Assembly (NCBI RefSeq): GCF_000153325.1
Contig: NZ_CH724141.1
Location: 1,226,607 to 1,270,120, forward strand
Reading direction: 5' to 3'
From: Photobacterium sp. SKA34
GTDB taxonomy: Bacteria; Pseudomonadota; Gammaproteobacteria; Enterobacterales; Vibrionaceae
DNA: 43,514 bases
The translations under genes and the position numbers were made by a program. Below, piece by piece: positions 28,101-33,700 of this stretch. The number at the start of each line of letters is the position of its first letter. Position 1 is the first letter of the stretch. The notes below the pieces were generated by a model. That model was not told the origin of the DNA. It did not search any database and was given only the letters and a program-made list of their open reading frames with translations.

Positions 28101-30381
28101 TGTTAAAGTCAACCCAACCATAAACAGTTGCACCTAGGTCTTGATTACCATCGTGATCATTACAAGGAATTGAAATAGAGAAATTATCTGAAGGTATCGA
28201 ATGAGAGGCATTTTGATAAGCGTCTTCATCATCACTGCCTGAACTATTATCACCATCATTATTGTCATCTTGATTAGCATCTAATGATTGATAAGTACCG
28301 GTCTCAGTGTCTGGTTTTGCACTACCTAAATAAATGGGGCTTGCCACTTGTGTAACAACATTGCCGTATAAGATTTCTTCAACACTGTTAAGATTTAAAA
28401 AACGACCATTAGGCCAAGTGACTCGCCAAGCATCTGTACCTTGTGATACAACAGTATAAAGCGTTTCATCATAGCCTAATACTAACCTGTCGTGTCCTCC
28501 TGAACCTGAATAGCTTGCACCTTGTGCTAGTAAATTATTATTAATAACGAGCATATCGTTATTGTTACCACCATTGGCATTACTATTATTAGGCATATTT
28601 TGATATGTCCAAGTAGTACCATTAACAGGTGGCGTTAAATCACTGTTTACAACAACATCTGTCGTAGTTCCACCAGGAATATATTTATGACGCGCTCCGT
28701 TACTCATTAACAAAGTAGATGGAGTATCACTTGTGCCATCATCGAAAAGGTCACCAAAGTCATAATCAGCTTCAAGTAGAGAATCGGTTAAACATACAGC
28801 CACACCTGACTCTAGATGATCACCTGTACCCGAATTATCGGTATCTGCTGGAGTTGTATACCCATCACTACCCGTCACTTTACCATCAGTATCATAGCCG
28901 GTTCCGTCTACTTCCCCATCGCCATTTTCGTCTGTAAAACCAGCTTCGACAGCATCATTACAACTATCACCATCGCTATCTGTATCTAAATGATCAGGAG
29001 TACCATCACTGTCTGTATCTTGCCCTGTACAGGTAGAAGACGAGCTCCCGCCTGAGATAGAAATACCATCAATTGAAAGAGCTGTATTCACCGTATTTGC
29101 ATTTTTAAATACAATTAAATAACTCCCAGTTACAGTCGGTGTGAAAGTGAAAGATTGTTGCTGCCAATTGGTACCTAAGGTCATTACATCACTCAGGGCT
29201 AATTGCGTCATGGGATCACTACCCACTTTATAGAGAACTTGTATAGAACCGCTTCCGAGATAACCAGGGCCTTTATCGACACCATAATTAGCCTGTTCAA
29301 AACTAATCGTATAGGATTCATTCGCTTCTAGATCAACAGCTTGATATATCATCTCACTGTAACCTGAATCATTGGAAGCAATACTGACCCATGTTCCACC
29401 ATCATTTGAAATTGAAGGATTCGCTCCACAACTAGAAAAACCGCCATTACACCCAGTACCGTTATCAATATCTGGTGAATTAGTTTTACTCCAAGGGCTT
29501 GGAGAACTATCTCGAGCTACAGTCCCTGTTAAAGATCCATTGGTAAATAAATTAGTGTCAGCGGAATTTACAGAGCAACCTTCATCAATATCTAAAATAC
29601 CGTCGTTATCGCTATCTAAATCTAAAACATCTGAGTATTGAAGGTATTCAGGAAAAGGAGTAAATGATGTATTGCTGTCGCCAAATAATAGTTCTAAATC
29701 CCAATCACCACCTTTCAAGGGTGAACCTGTTTTATCATTTGATGCTAATACTGTTACATTTGCTAATTTAGAAAATTGCTCTAATAGGTTAATACCTTCT
29801 TCATTATTACCAGAATCACAAGCGAGTAAGTTTATTACACCATCAGAACCCAGTTTGTTACCTATGCGCTGAATTTTATTTTTATACTTATTGATATTAT
29901 TGAGAGTAATAATGTCTTTACCAAACTTTATTTCACCAGCTTTACCATGAGAAAAGATATCAACAACGTTGATATCACTTTTAAGCAGATCAATAACATC
30001 ATCAATACTATCAATCTTTTCGTGTTTTAAACCTAGTTTCTCAAAATTAGGACTAATTGATATTTTATTATCAACTAGCACGACTCTTTCTAAATAAACT
30101 TTGTTAGATTCGGAATAACCGTCTACGGGTAGAGAAAAAACACTTTTTGAAAAAAGGCTAAAAGCAAAAATCATTAAAACAGTTAAAGTCAATTTAATAA
30201 AATCACTCAAAATACTGTAAACGTGACAATGCCCACCCTGATTAGGGCGAGCTAAGTTGGACTTGAGTCTATCGTTTCTTATTCCAATGATGTGCATAAT
30301 AAACAATAAATAACTTCCCATTAATTTAGAAAAATTACTTGATAATATTTCACAGTTTTTTGAGAAAAGAGAACTCAACAT
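16135..30381 (-). CDS. Giant surface protein with DUF4347, 11 GEVED modules, lectin, propeller, SdrD_B-like and DUF11 domains, 4748 aa
   Basis: A predicted very large exported adhesin or matrix protein. The start is ATG at 30379-30381 with AAGGA 8 bases upstream. Sec-type hydrophobic core at about residues 62-78, then DUF4347 at 95-235. Next come acidic D-x-D-x-D-G (thrombospondin-3-like) loops at 248-262 and 455-540, with a carbohydrate-binding-like jelly roll between them. Eleven GEVED modules follow (signature GEVEDH/Y, each opened by DYGDAPD-like text). Interleaved domains are a galactose-binding-like segment (about 1057-1244), another jelly roll (1444-1664), an L-type lectin-like domain (2230-2447), SdrD_B/Cna-B-like folds (2835-2940, 4367-4490), three propeller-like segments (2984-3257, 3437-3723, 3897-4187) and a C-terminal DUF11 (4630-4748). 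It ends on the strand VTYRVKIK with no anchor motif. The neighbouring upstream gene is a paralogue. Adhesion is inferred from domain content; the secretion route is unknown. Confidence 0.88.
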   Translation of the reverse strand: MLSSLFSKNCEILSSNFSKLMGSYLLFIMHIIGIRNDRLKSNLARPNQGGHCHVYSILSDFIKLTLTVLMIFAFSLFSKSVFSLPVDGYSESNKVYLERVVLVDNKISISPNFEKLGLKHEKIDSIDDVIDLLKSDINVVDIFSHGKAGEIKFGKDIITLNNINKYKNKIQRIGNKLGSDGVINLLACDSGNNEEGINLLEQFSKLANVTVLASNDKTGSPLKGGDWDLELLFGDSNTSFTPFPEYLQYSDVLDLDSDNDGILDIDEGCSVNSADTNLFTNGSLTGTVARDSSPSPWSKTNSPDIDNGTGCNGGFSSCGANPSISNDGGTWVSIASNDSGYSEMIYQAVDLEANESYTISFEQANYGVDKGPGYLGSGSIQVLYKVGSDPMTQLALSDVMTLGTNWQQQSFTFTPTVTGSYLIVFKNANTVNTALSIDGISISGGSSSSTCTGQDTDSDGTPDHLDTDSDGDSCNDAVEAGFTDENGDGEVDGTGYDTDGKVTGSDGYTTPADTDNSGTGDHLESGVAVCLTDSLLEADYDFGDLFDDGTSDTPSTLLMSNGARHKYIPGGTTTDVVVNSDLTPPVNGTTWTYQNMPNNSNANGGNNNDMLVINNNLLAQGASYSGSGGHDRLVLGYDETLYTVVSQGTDAWRVTWPNGRFLNLNSVEEILYGNVVTQVASPIYLGSAKPDTETGTYQSLDANQDDNNDGDNSSGSDDEDAYQNASHSIPSDNFSISIPCNDHDGNQDLGATVYGWVDFNSNQQFESSEYAQAVCNDSNDNSTGSASLTWSGLSGVENGNQFFRLRITSEVLPTDILSTSWDERASGVVDDGEIEDHILTIINAPTPSIEEDSGPDADYGDAPEGVDLENGYVLSQYQTLDASDGAKHIIDSVICLGTSTGSECGTHISADVDGSSDINAASDTFDDGVQFNPNNADISPSSNNILFTNHYANDTDIALSNEVVITASANGFVSLWIDLNQDGDWEDTVNGQSELITTSAVNSGTNALSFSLPSSVVHGETYARIRYATDAAEIAMPTGEASDGEVEDYLVSIAAPPLSLGSCEQGLIINGGFDIPTGTPTEGLTNEYFKEENVPGWSVGPESPSSFTSYDWSLNGNLVQSRDKYGPGNASTPAGGNIAELNTLIPQMYYQDIVTTPGQEITWGFYWSPRRKISGGNQQAELRIGEPGSLTQIQLTDVKSSTDVGYIYYSGSYTVPAGQYITRVALFPLQWVSDGEGNLVDGVTVGCATDYDYGDAPDTGTADYSSLLTSNGPRHTLSTNLYLGETAPDIEDGSLQNASATADDISSSNDEDAIAGLGLYDSSASLSFSQLVHNTTSSNAYLYAWVDWDKNGKFERDEFIEGGTESGDAILVADAQTSVNMVWSSLPSLTSGENFVLRLRISNQLLADGAASSSAEDPRSLGLAGIGEVEDHQIEVSPDFTQNNTLTCASSSQALTGAEISELANYTSFGGVSIVGDELHSTPASGSHPAKRFELEILAPGQQFTYPVGIEAEFRLKNLNSGDGDFLFWLTDHNNMNGVLIADVANQFIAWVGKDAGWNGTNSEISGFTNSTVNQFGTVAGSLSSTVFKRYRISMYVQADLSTTIQLTAMNDDGSLIEQSPIFVGARTLDPSQGIWLAHTSHNNDPSSQRYIFGGMSMVISDASGCDYGDAPDAVTGVSQGNYETLSINGGPSHIIDEVIYLGSEAPDGDTDGFHDGSDIGLNASDDDTKGSAPDDEDGVVTAIVIETLSPSITVSCNDFSAGSGDLGAVVHGWLDANRNGEFEESEYASQVCNDTSSTQQGSAELSWSGLSLVSGESYLRLRITDDTLTDSVIGDERDERAYGSAVNGEVEDHQITINVDIDYGDAPDNGDPADNNSGDYNTLLVSNGPQHQIPTSGSVAYLGTIPPDGDDGTLQNSLANADDTNEVSSGVDDEDAINTSLIIPSFSTSYSLPITCNGNNAQVFGWIDINNNGVFESSLNEQATGTCLDVVPVTDGTVTLNWTGWDPNNLVISDTVIRLRIVPDDQFTNVDEVLTSVDERSITGAIGGEIEDHIVEIVRQGDYGDSPISYEELNKEPAVHTTGDYYLGSTIDEEQGRWSVSDGDDLSVDDDGNGDDEDGVTFALYKGVVGDTSISWNSSSIAVETSEDGYVSIWVDWQNDGQFTESDDDIVLDWAVDKGSNIYRMSIPGSVGNGTYWARVRFCKDSGECNTISGHAATGEVEDTQVTVGPVTCLALGDQFEIPPSSNSSISGTTNEVIVTPNAGMQRGAFWTQNRFDMNSEFRLRFGIYLGDRDGNGADGVVFVMHNDPSGTGALGVVGSGLGAKNIQNSFGVEFDTFENGPGSNDLGNQSDHTAIMIPSTSNLSSVPGTSVHALSNIENDKYYEVIFDWDPVSQNFEYYFDGNLYDSLNIDLVNTYFGGSSLIYYGMTASTGGFQNLQKICVIEQDITFFANDLGDAPDDGTSNTFATLLDSNGPVHEIGMENTLYLGDVKPDMDTGLLQNTDANADDNTDTSGTSAGNDEDAVQPNTVFDSSKSNFTLDVKCNDNNTGVDLNGTVHGWIDFNGNNIFEASEYSSRPCVDNDLSGPGGALLSWIGISNVQEGDSYVRLRIANNELPQDLGPTIRDERSGGTVVNGEVEDHKINFSEESDYGDAPDSYHTLESNNGARHGLGTNRYDLYLGTTPPDADNDGFVNGVDVSTNAMDDDDNDTSGITTDVSDEDASPGLPGLFLDSTDYEFDVSCNDTKDGQDLGANVYAWVDFDANNQFDSSNNEYATAACTDGSATLSFNGFTISATSEITFSRIRITTDTLDAEGYQGFASDGEVEDFTVVIGHRISGKVFIDENNDISYGANHPTYNGTFDNGEAPIPGVTITLYNRTPGNESCQSIQTDADGNYSLAALEGGLYTIFETAGESVPSPSVCPPAEVIPTQQQLLDGLLPTSTIQDPENHTSSSANQIVLNNPIVASVQDQNFADFYAPPFNACDADGYLTLKDTSDNAALYSVDLLTGGSEVLDDDLTDSGYLQVGYRISTDHILGDVSTNNNPVIALIDGDYQVHYLKVTLDSNFSVAFNQVDITDDGLMYMTGGAFSQFKVFDVNPASPNYLNQHASYNLASKFGAADVAINPLNNVMYGVLRDGTVKRYDLDNNTELTSGRITHITNSETENDVRRSYNSTDFGSGYGAVYFDLGGTMYAVNNGAYTRPGGTNNDPKAPIVAVPIGNEPKNITGAARDYEGTINSSLGFTMASNDGARCRFAPLPLDYGDAGSDYIVTSDDGGPEHITRNNDVWLGDNRPDNDDDGVNTVGADNDDSIGSTPDDEDAFSNQVRVFVNAGAAEITVPFTNNSGSEATIFAWVDFNGTNGFSDDLRAQATISAGETTGDKTLSWTGLTGVQAGDTYLRLRVCTGGELNCGTVGGRATDGEVEDHLAKVIEGLIPSSVCDGIYQTSSANTTSYDLDLIDITSLPYGSLNQASAISGFDNLNALAHTTNGRMFYASSIDGSDQLHVIMLDKDGNAVDLGLPIASEDFQIVDVQSGAVTNVTTSNPVTAPSSLIASLGAMDDAREQLYFGHPQSGQILVVNVNTLEVSAVSLILPDLGMSAGGGYTLPFDSDWAYDPTTQAIYATEMEFGVLYNINPSTGAIGAVSLDFGTINPKVESYGLIISDDGLLYALVDGEYDSDGNGILDTTGKAIYQINIQSQKALLMGPINGAVSTNSDADGCINLARDFGDADSGFGDASHYYSDDDNNGVTDYSLGDAWDSEFFAHTSTTAQADNLNGLIDEDGVIIDGALLAGTNVVSVTSNNAGQLYAWLDYGNGGSFDDSEQVIATALPAAGTHAVDLVVDGAKLGTYSGPATLRFRFCKEASHCDKFNDSELGKIAETGEVEDYYIWLTADEIVAESCENVVISHGSSGNFELYQLQPEQQPFDTISLGQPSITSLPSYNSLNALGQHPTSHLIYGTVMDTSSSDKEIHLLVTDQDMTNVVDLGTIVSLQAQTLDHQLVGVVNFTKNQLLSRMVGGLNIQVPSRGDIDPSGEFLYVHHDNWQQMIRIHLINRTFEIVEFDTAVNGMGGDMAFASDGFLYNPDLPNSTLYKLDITNMQRSSIAIQWNGYSAPQAGGGIGGVFMDNGLFMYAIANSGNHDLDGNGTAEYTGSAMYRINTVTGVAKPIAAMVDEYPNSLDAAGCMVSADYGDSSYVDAKAGHFFYDGNSNGIADFRLGLEIDPELAQVFSADATGDDLLELDDEDGVVVPESIVVETLTTLKVTVTDEISSPNLMLYVWVDLNGKDGYEGSNELVYSQSVTNGENDVQITLNAKLTDGHNGQTTMRLRLCDTTDGGDCNEPDDVSLGDIAPNGEVEDYEFTLINQILLRGFVFEDNGLGGVTAHDGVKSGSEKGLSGFIVKAIYRGAATTNYSNNDVLATTRTRGNGSYELLLPVEIAEEQVDLIVESQARWLDISESDVSSEAEVEGTTQFDTLMEVTPLAGSVIENLNFGKVRQPIIDTDNYGEFEPGQFVEFAHRFKYYTLGSVNFTESIVEVAPANDAWTVALYQDANCNGAIDTTESIINSTVSLATFTESDNDICIVSRIYIPENAPLNSIFNYDLVATMSFSGSSYPDLSVKDNDTVKVSFKGAGQLTIKKYVTNISGDNIKGISNLGKPNDILEYEIQFINNGSDDIRSVEIFDFTPAYTELEGTMNACIGSLPSGVTCQVFADDGSAISGYEGRLKWVLDGILKPGDQGHVTYRVKIK
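23040..23690 (-). other. L-type lectin-like domain in the 4748-aa protein
   Basis: About 215 residues resemble bacterial legume-type lectin folds. Landmarks are GIYLGDRDGNGADGVVFVMH, then FGVEFDTFEN with a following NDLGNQSDHTAIM (the usual metal/sugar-site Asp and Asn positions), then YYEVIFDWDP and FEYYFDGNLY. It is flanked by GEVED modules on both sides. A related copy exists in the upstream giant gene. Confidence 0.7.
28341..28676 (-). other. RTX-like insertion inside the first GEVED module of the 4748-aa protein
   Basis: About 110 residues interrupt the module between its NGARHKY turn and its YLGSAKPD strand. The insert contains NANGGNNNDMLVINN and GSGGHDRLVLGYDE, each resembling one RTX-type G-G-x-G-x-D-x-L calcium turn, followed by LNSVEEILYG as in capping strands of RTX blocks. 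Only two turns are present, so this is a mini-roll, not a full RTX domain. Confidence 0.5.
29680..30100 (-). other. DUF4347 domain with His/Cys pair in the 4748-aa protein
   Basis: Residues about 95-235 follow the DUF4347 pattern: VYLERVVLVDNKI, then VVDIFSHGKAGEIKFG (His146), then GVINLLACDSG (Cys189), then GSPLKGGDWDLEL. The family typically opens giant bacterial surface proteins. The SHG and AC pieces at the ends of consecutive strands recall the catalytic layout of clan CD cysteine peptidases; activity here is unproven. Confidence 0.8.
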
Positions 30382-30389
30382 AATGAGGT

Positions 30390-30394
30390 TCCTT
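30390..30394 (-). promoter_or_regulatory. Shine-Dalgarno that sets the 4748-aa gene start
   Basis: AAGGA on the minus strand is 8 bases before the ATG at 30381. The open frame continues ten codons upstream to a GTG at 30411, but that codon has no ribosome site. Confidence 0.75.
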
Positions 30395-30572
30395 AATAAA
30401 AACATCAGCACATTAAAAACACATGATAAATATTTAGGTAAAAATAAGATGAGACTCTCAATTTCTAGTCAATGAGAATGAATACCAATATTTTCAACCT
30501 AAATAAAAACCAGTCCATAAATTAACCACCAGCAGTTTTAATGCCACAAACAATAACAGTAGAAATTTATGA

Positions 30573-30590
30573 AGCAGGTAACATGCCAAT
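30573..30590 (-). promoter_or_regulatory. Candidate sigma-54 (RpoN) promoter for the 4748-aa gene
   Basis: The minus strand reads ATTGGCATGTTACCTGCT, with GG and GC separated by exactly 10 bases. The -24 half TTGGCATGT is identical to that of the element at 15811-15828. Predicted transcription start is near 30562, about 180 bases ahead of the ATG. The match to consensus is good but not perfect (T for C in the -24 box, C for T in the -12 box). Confidence 0.45.
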
Positions 30591-30702
30591 AATATTTAAT
30601 TGGAATAACTATGTTTTCATTCTAAAAACATTCTTTATCATTCGAAGTTATAATTACTTTTTTATTCTGCAATGCAATTAACTAAAATTCTTTATCTAAT
30701 TA

Positions 30703-33700
30703 TTAGTTAATTTTAACTCTGTAAGAAACACTACCAGAATCACCTGGAGCTAATTCACCATTCAGTATCCATTTAATTTCACCGTCATAGCCAGCACTAT
30801 TTACGCCAGTAGGTGTATCAACATTACAACTAGTAATACTTGATGGTATCAGGCTCATTTCACAGATAATTTGAGTGCTTAGTAGTGTGTATGGTGGCAC
30901 ATTGTCATAAATAGTGACTTCTTTTATTGGACCTGAACCTGTATTAGTAAAGCTAATTACATATTCAATAATATCACCAGGGTTACCGCCAGAAGAGGTA
31001 CCTGGAGAAACAGGACAACTACTTGTATCAGTTAAACAGGTCGTTACATTTTGAACAGATTTATCTAGCTGTAAATCACCCGCACCAGAGAATGTTGCAC
31101 GTATAGTGTCTTTATCACTCACACTATATCCAACAATACCATGGCCGATATTGGCATCGTCAGCAAAATCCATTACGGCTTCAATACGGTAATCATACTG
31201 CGCATTTAAAGGTGCGTCTGACGGTACAAAAACGTTACTGATTAGACATATTTCATTATCTACATTTACTGAAATTGGTGCTGTTGTTAATTGTCCTTCT
31301 AATGGAGAACCATCCACTAAGCCATTACAGTTAACGTCATGATAAAGAACCGTTTGCCATGACGTATTCTCTGGCTCAGACTTTTTATCAACAACACTAA
31401 ACATCACATCACCTTGTGTATGAGACGTAAATTTATGGATAAAGAATACGGATTTATCAGGTTCAGCCTCAGTAAAATTATCAGGTTCCATGCGAGGCGG
31501 TTTCACTTTACCAAAGTTCAAATCAGTAACAATATCACCAGCATTAGCACTGATGAGTAATTGGCTATCTGTCACATTACCTAAAGTCACAGTACCTGGA
31601 CCAGAAGTATCAAATGACTCACTGATATCAATCCAACTCGCTTGTTTGACAACATCTAGCATTATTTCTTTTCCACTAAATGCCGCAGGAATAACAACTT
31701 CGTATAATCCAGAGCCATTTGTAATGGTACGTGTAATAACATCACCAGTAGAAAGCGATAGACCTGTATCATCACTGTCAGTCAAAATAACATTTACAGT
31801 GTATTTACTAATACCTTTCTCTTTTCCATCTTTTTTACCATCGTGAGCAGTGGCAAGTGATTCACCCGCAAGGTCTGCACCATTATCTTCGAATACATAA
31901 CCTCTTAGAATAATATTATTAAGTAATGTAAATAGATGATCTTCAACTTCACCATCAGCAGCAATACCAGAAGGTGTATTACAGAGGCTATCTACAGAAC
32001 ATAAGCGAAGTCGAATAACAGTTTCACCGCTATAGGAGTCAGCAAGCGCAGAATCTAGCGTAAAGCTTACCGTTTCAGTGCCAGTGGAAACCGCTTGACC
32101 TTGTATTAAGTGCTCCTGTGAGCTGAATGCCGTATCATTGTTGATATCAACCCAAACGTTTATAAAGCCACCAGATGAAGCAACAATTGGAACACTTAAA
32201 TCAACCTGTTTACCAACCGTGATAAACTCAGGGATCACAACATCTTCATCATCAATACCTGATATATCATCACTGTTCGCGGCAGCACTAAAGATTTGTG
32301 CCATATCCGCATCCCAAGTAGTCCCCATCATCATGTCACTGCTACCATCAAGTGCACTATCTACGTATCGATGCCCAACTTCTGCATATCCAGATTCCGC
32401 ATCACCATAATCAATGGCTTCTAGACACCCAGCAACATCATTGCCTTGAATAACATCTGCTGTTGTTTCAATAACGAATGTCGTTTCACCCGTAATAACA
32501 TTAATCTGATAAATGACAGATTTATTCAGTAAATCAATGCTACCGTTGTTACCTTTATCGTGATTACCGCCATTGGTAATAGCATAAAGATTAATACCAT
32601 TATCAATCAGTAATCCACCCGGTTGTAACTTGTCAGCATCATTGACTTCTGGTGATACGCCACCACGATAGTTAAGCGTCATTGTTTCAACCGCACCAGA
32701 GTCAATATCAATTTTCACAAGTTTATCGTTAACGAAGTCAACAAAATAAGCTTTGCCATCTTGCTGACTAATCGCAAGGTCAGCACCAATATCGATCTTA
32801 TTACCACTAGACCATCCCATCGCAGGCAGATCTTGAATCAGCGTGGCGGTAAAGGTCAGCGTAGATAGGTTAATTTTGACTAATGAATCCCAATCGTTAC
32901 GCCAAATCACTAGATATTTGCCATCTTTACTGACATCACCGGATGTTGCACTACCGATATTTTGTACACTAGGGTAATTTCTGACTTTCAAAGCATCACC
33001 TGCTGTGAAGTCAATAGATTCACCAGTACTTAAACGGGTCATGCTCGTATCTTCGGCTGCGGTAATGCGGCCTAAATCGATGAAGTTAGTCCCTTCACGG
33101 TCAGTGACAAATAAATGATGATCTCTATCCGCAACAGATTTATTTACGAATGTACCAAACATCACACCAAGTGTACGATCAAAACCAATTGCATTGATTT
33201 GTTCAGCATCACCACTTGCATAACCACTTATCGCAATAGGATCAGTGATCGTAGTGAAAGAGACAGGGTTTGAGGTTAAGTTAATATCGTGATAACTATA
33301 GATTTCACCACCAGTGAGCGGTTTTTGCGTCTGAACGACGACATCACATGTGTTGTTACCAATCAGATCAGAGACAAAGATACGATAATCTTCTACTTCA
33401 CCATCATAAGCTAACCCCGTAGGACTATTACAACCCACGTCACTACATACACGAACACGTAGATAGGTGTAACCAACTGCAGCGGTACTTGGTACTGATA
33501 CACTAAATGCATTTTCCCCTTCAGCCGCTGATGGTTGATTAATTACCTGTTCACTGGTTTCCCAAACACCATTTTGGTTCCAATCAATCCAACCAAATAA
33601 CTGGCTACCAACCCCTGTACGGCCACTTTCAATCGTAATGTTAGCTTTGATATTCAAGTCTTGACCTACTGTCGCTATTGCAGGTACATCAACACCATCT

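Larger units (their letters stand above)
17303..28800 (-). repeat. Array of 11 degenerate GEVED modules in the 4748-aa protein
   Basis: The coding copies of the signature GE(V/I)ED lie near 17310, 18725, 20110, 21905, 22462, 23712, 24225, 24822, 26092, 27243 and 27872. Typical modules run DYGDAPD, an NGPxH turn, YLGxxxPDxD, DDEDG, a strand with A-W-V-D-x-D-x-N-G-x-F (an acidic calcium-type loop), RLRI, then GEVEDH. The repeats are diverged at DNA level, so they are ancient protein repeats rather than a recent tandem array. Spacing varies because lectin, propeller and jelly-roll domains are inserted between modules. Confidence 0.85.
30382..30702. other. Non-coding spacer between the two giant genes
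   Basis: These 321 AT-rich bases hold no supportable open frame. They contain the candidate sigma-54 promoter and the Shine-Dalgarno of the downstream giant gene. I see no intrinsic terminator with a T-run for the upstream giant gene, so read-through into the next gene is possible. If transcription starts near 30562, the leader is about 180 bases. Confidence 0.6.

Noticed and set aside
30470..30490. Possible Fur box (AATGAGAATGA) in the leader of the 4748-aa gene
   Set aside because: Only one half matches the iron-regulator consensus; the second half (ATACCAAT) does not, and AT-rich leaders give such half-matches by chance.
30676..30712. Perfect 10-bp inverted repeat AATTAACTAA/TTAGTTAATT around the stop of the upstream giant gene
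   Set aside because: The stem is all A/T except one pair per arm, has a 17-base loop, and is not followed by a T-run on the coding strand, so I did not call it a terminator.
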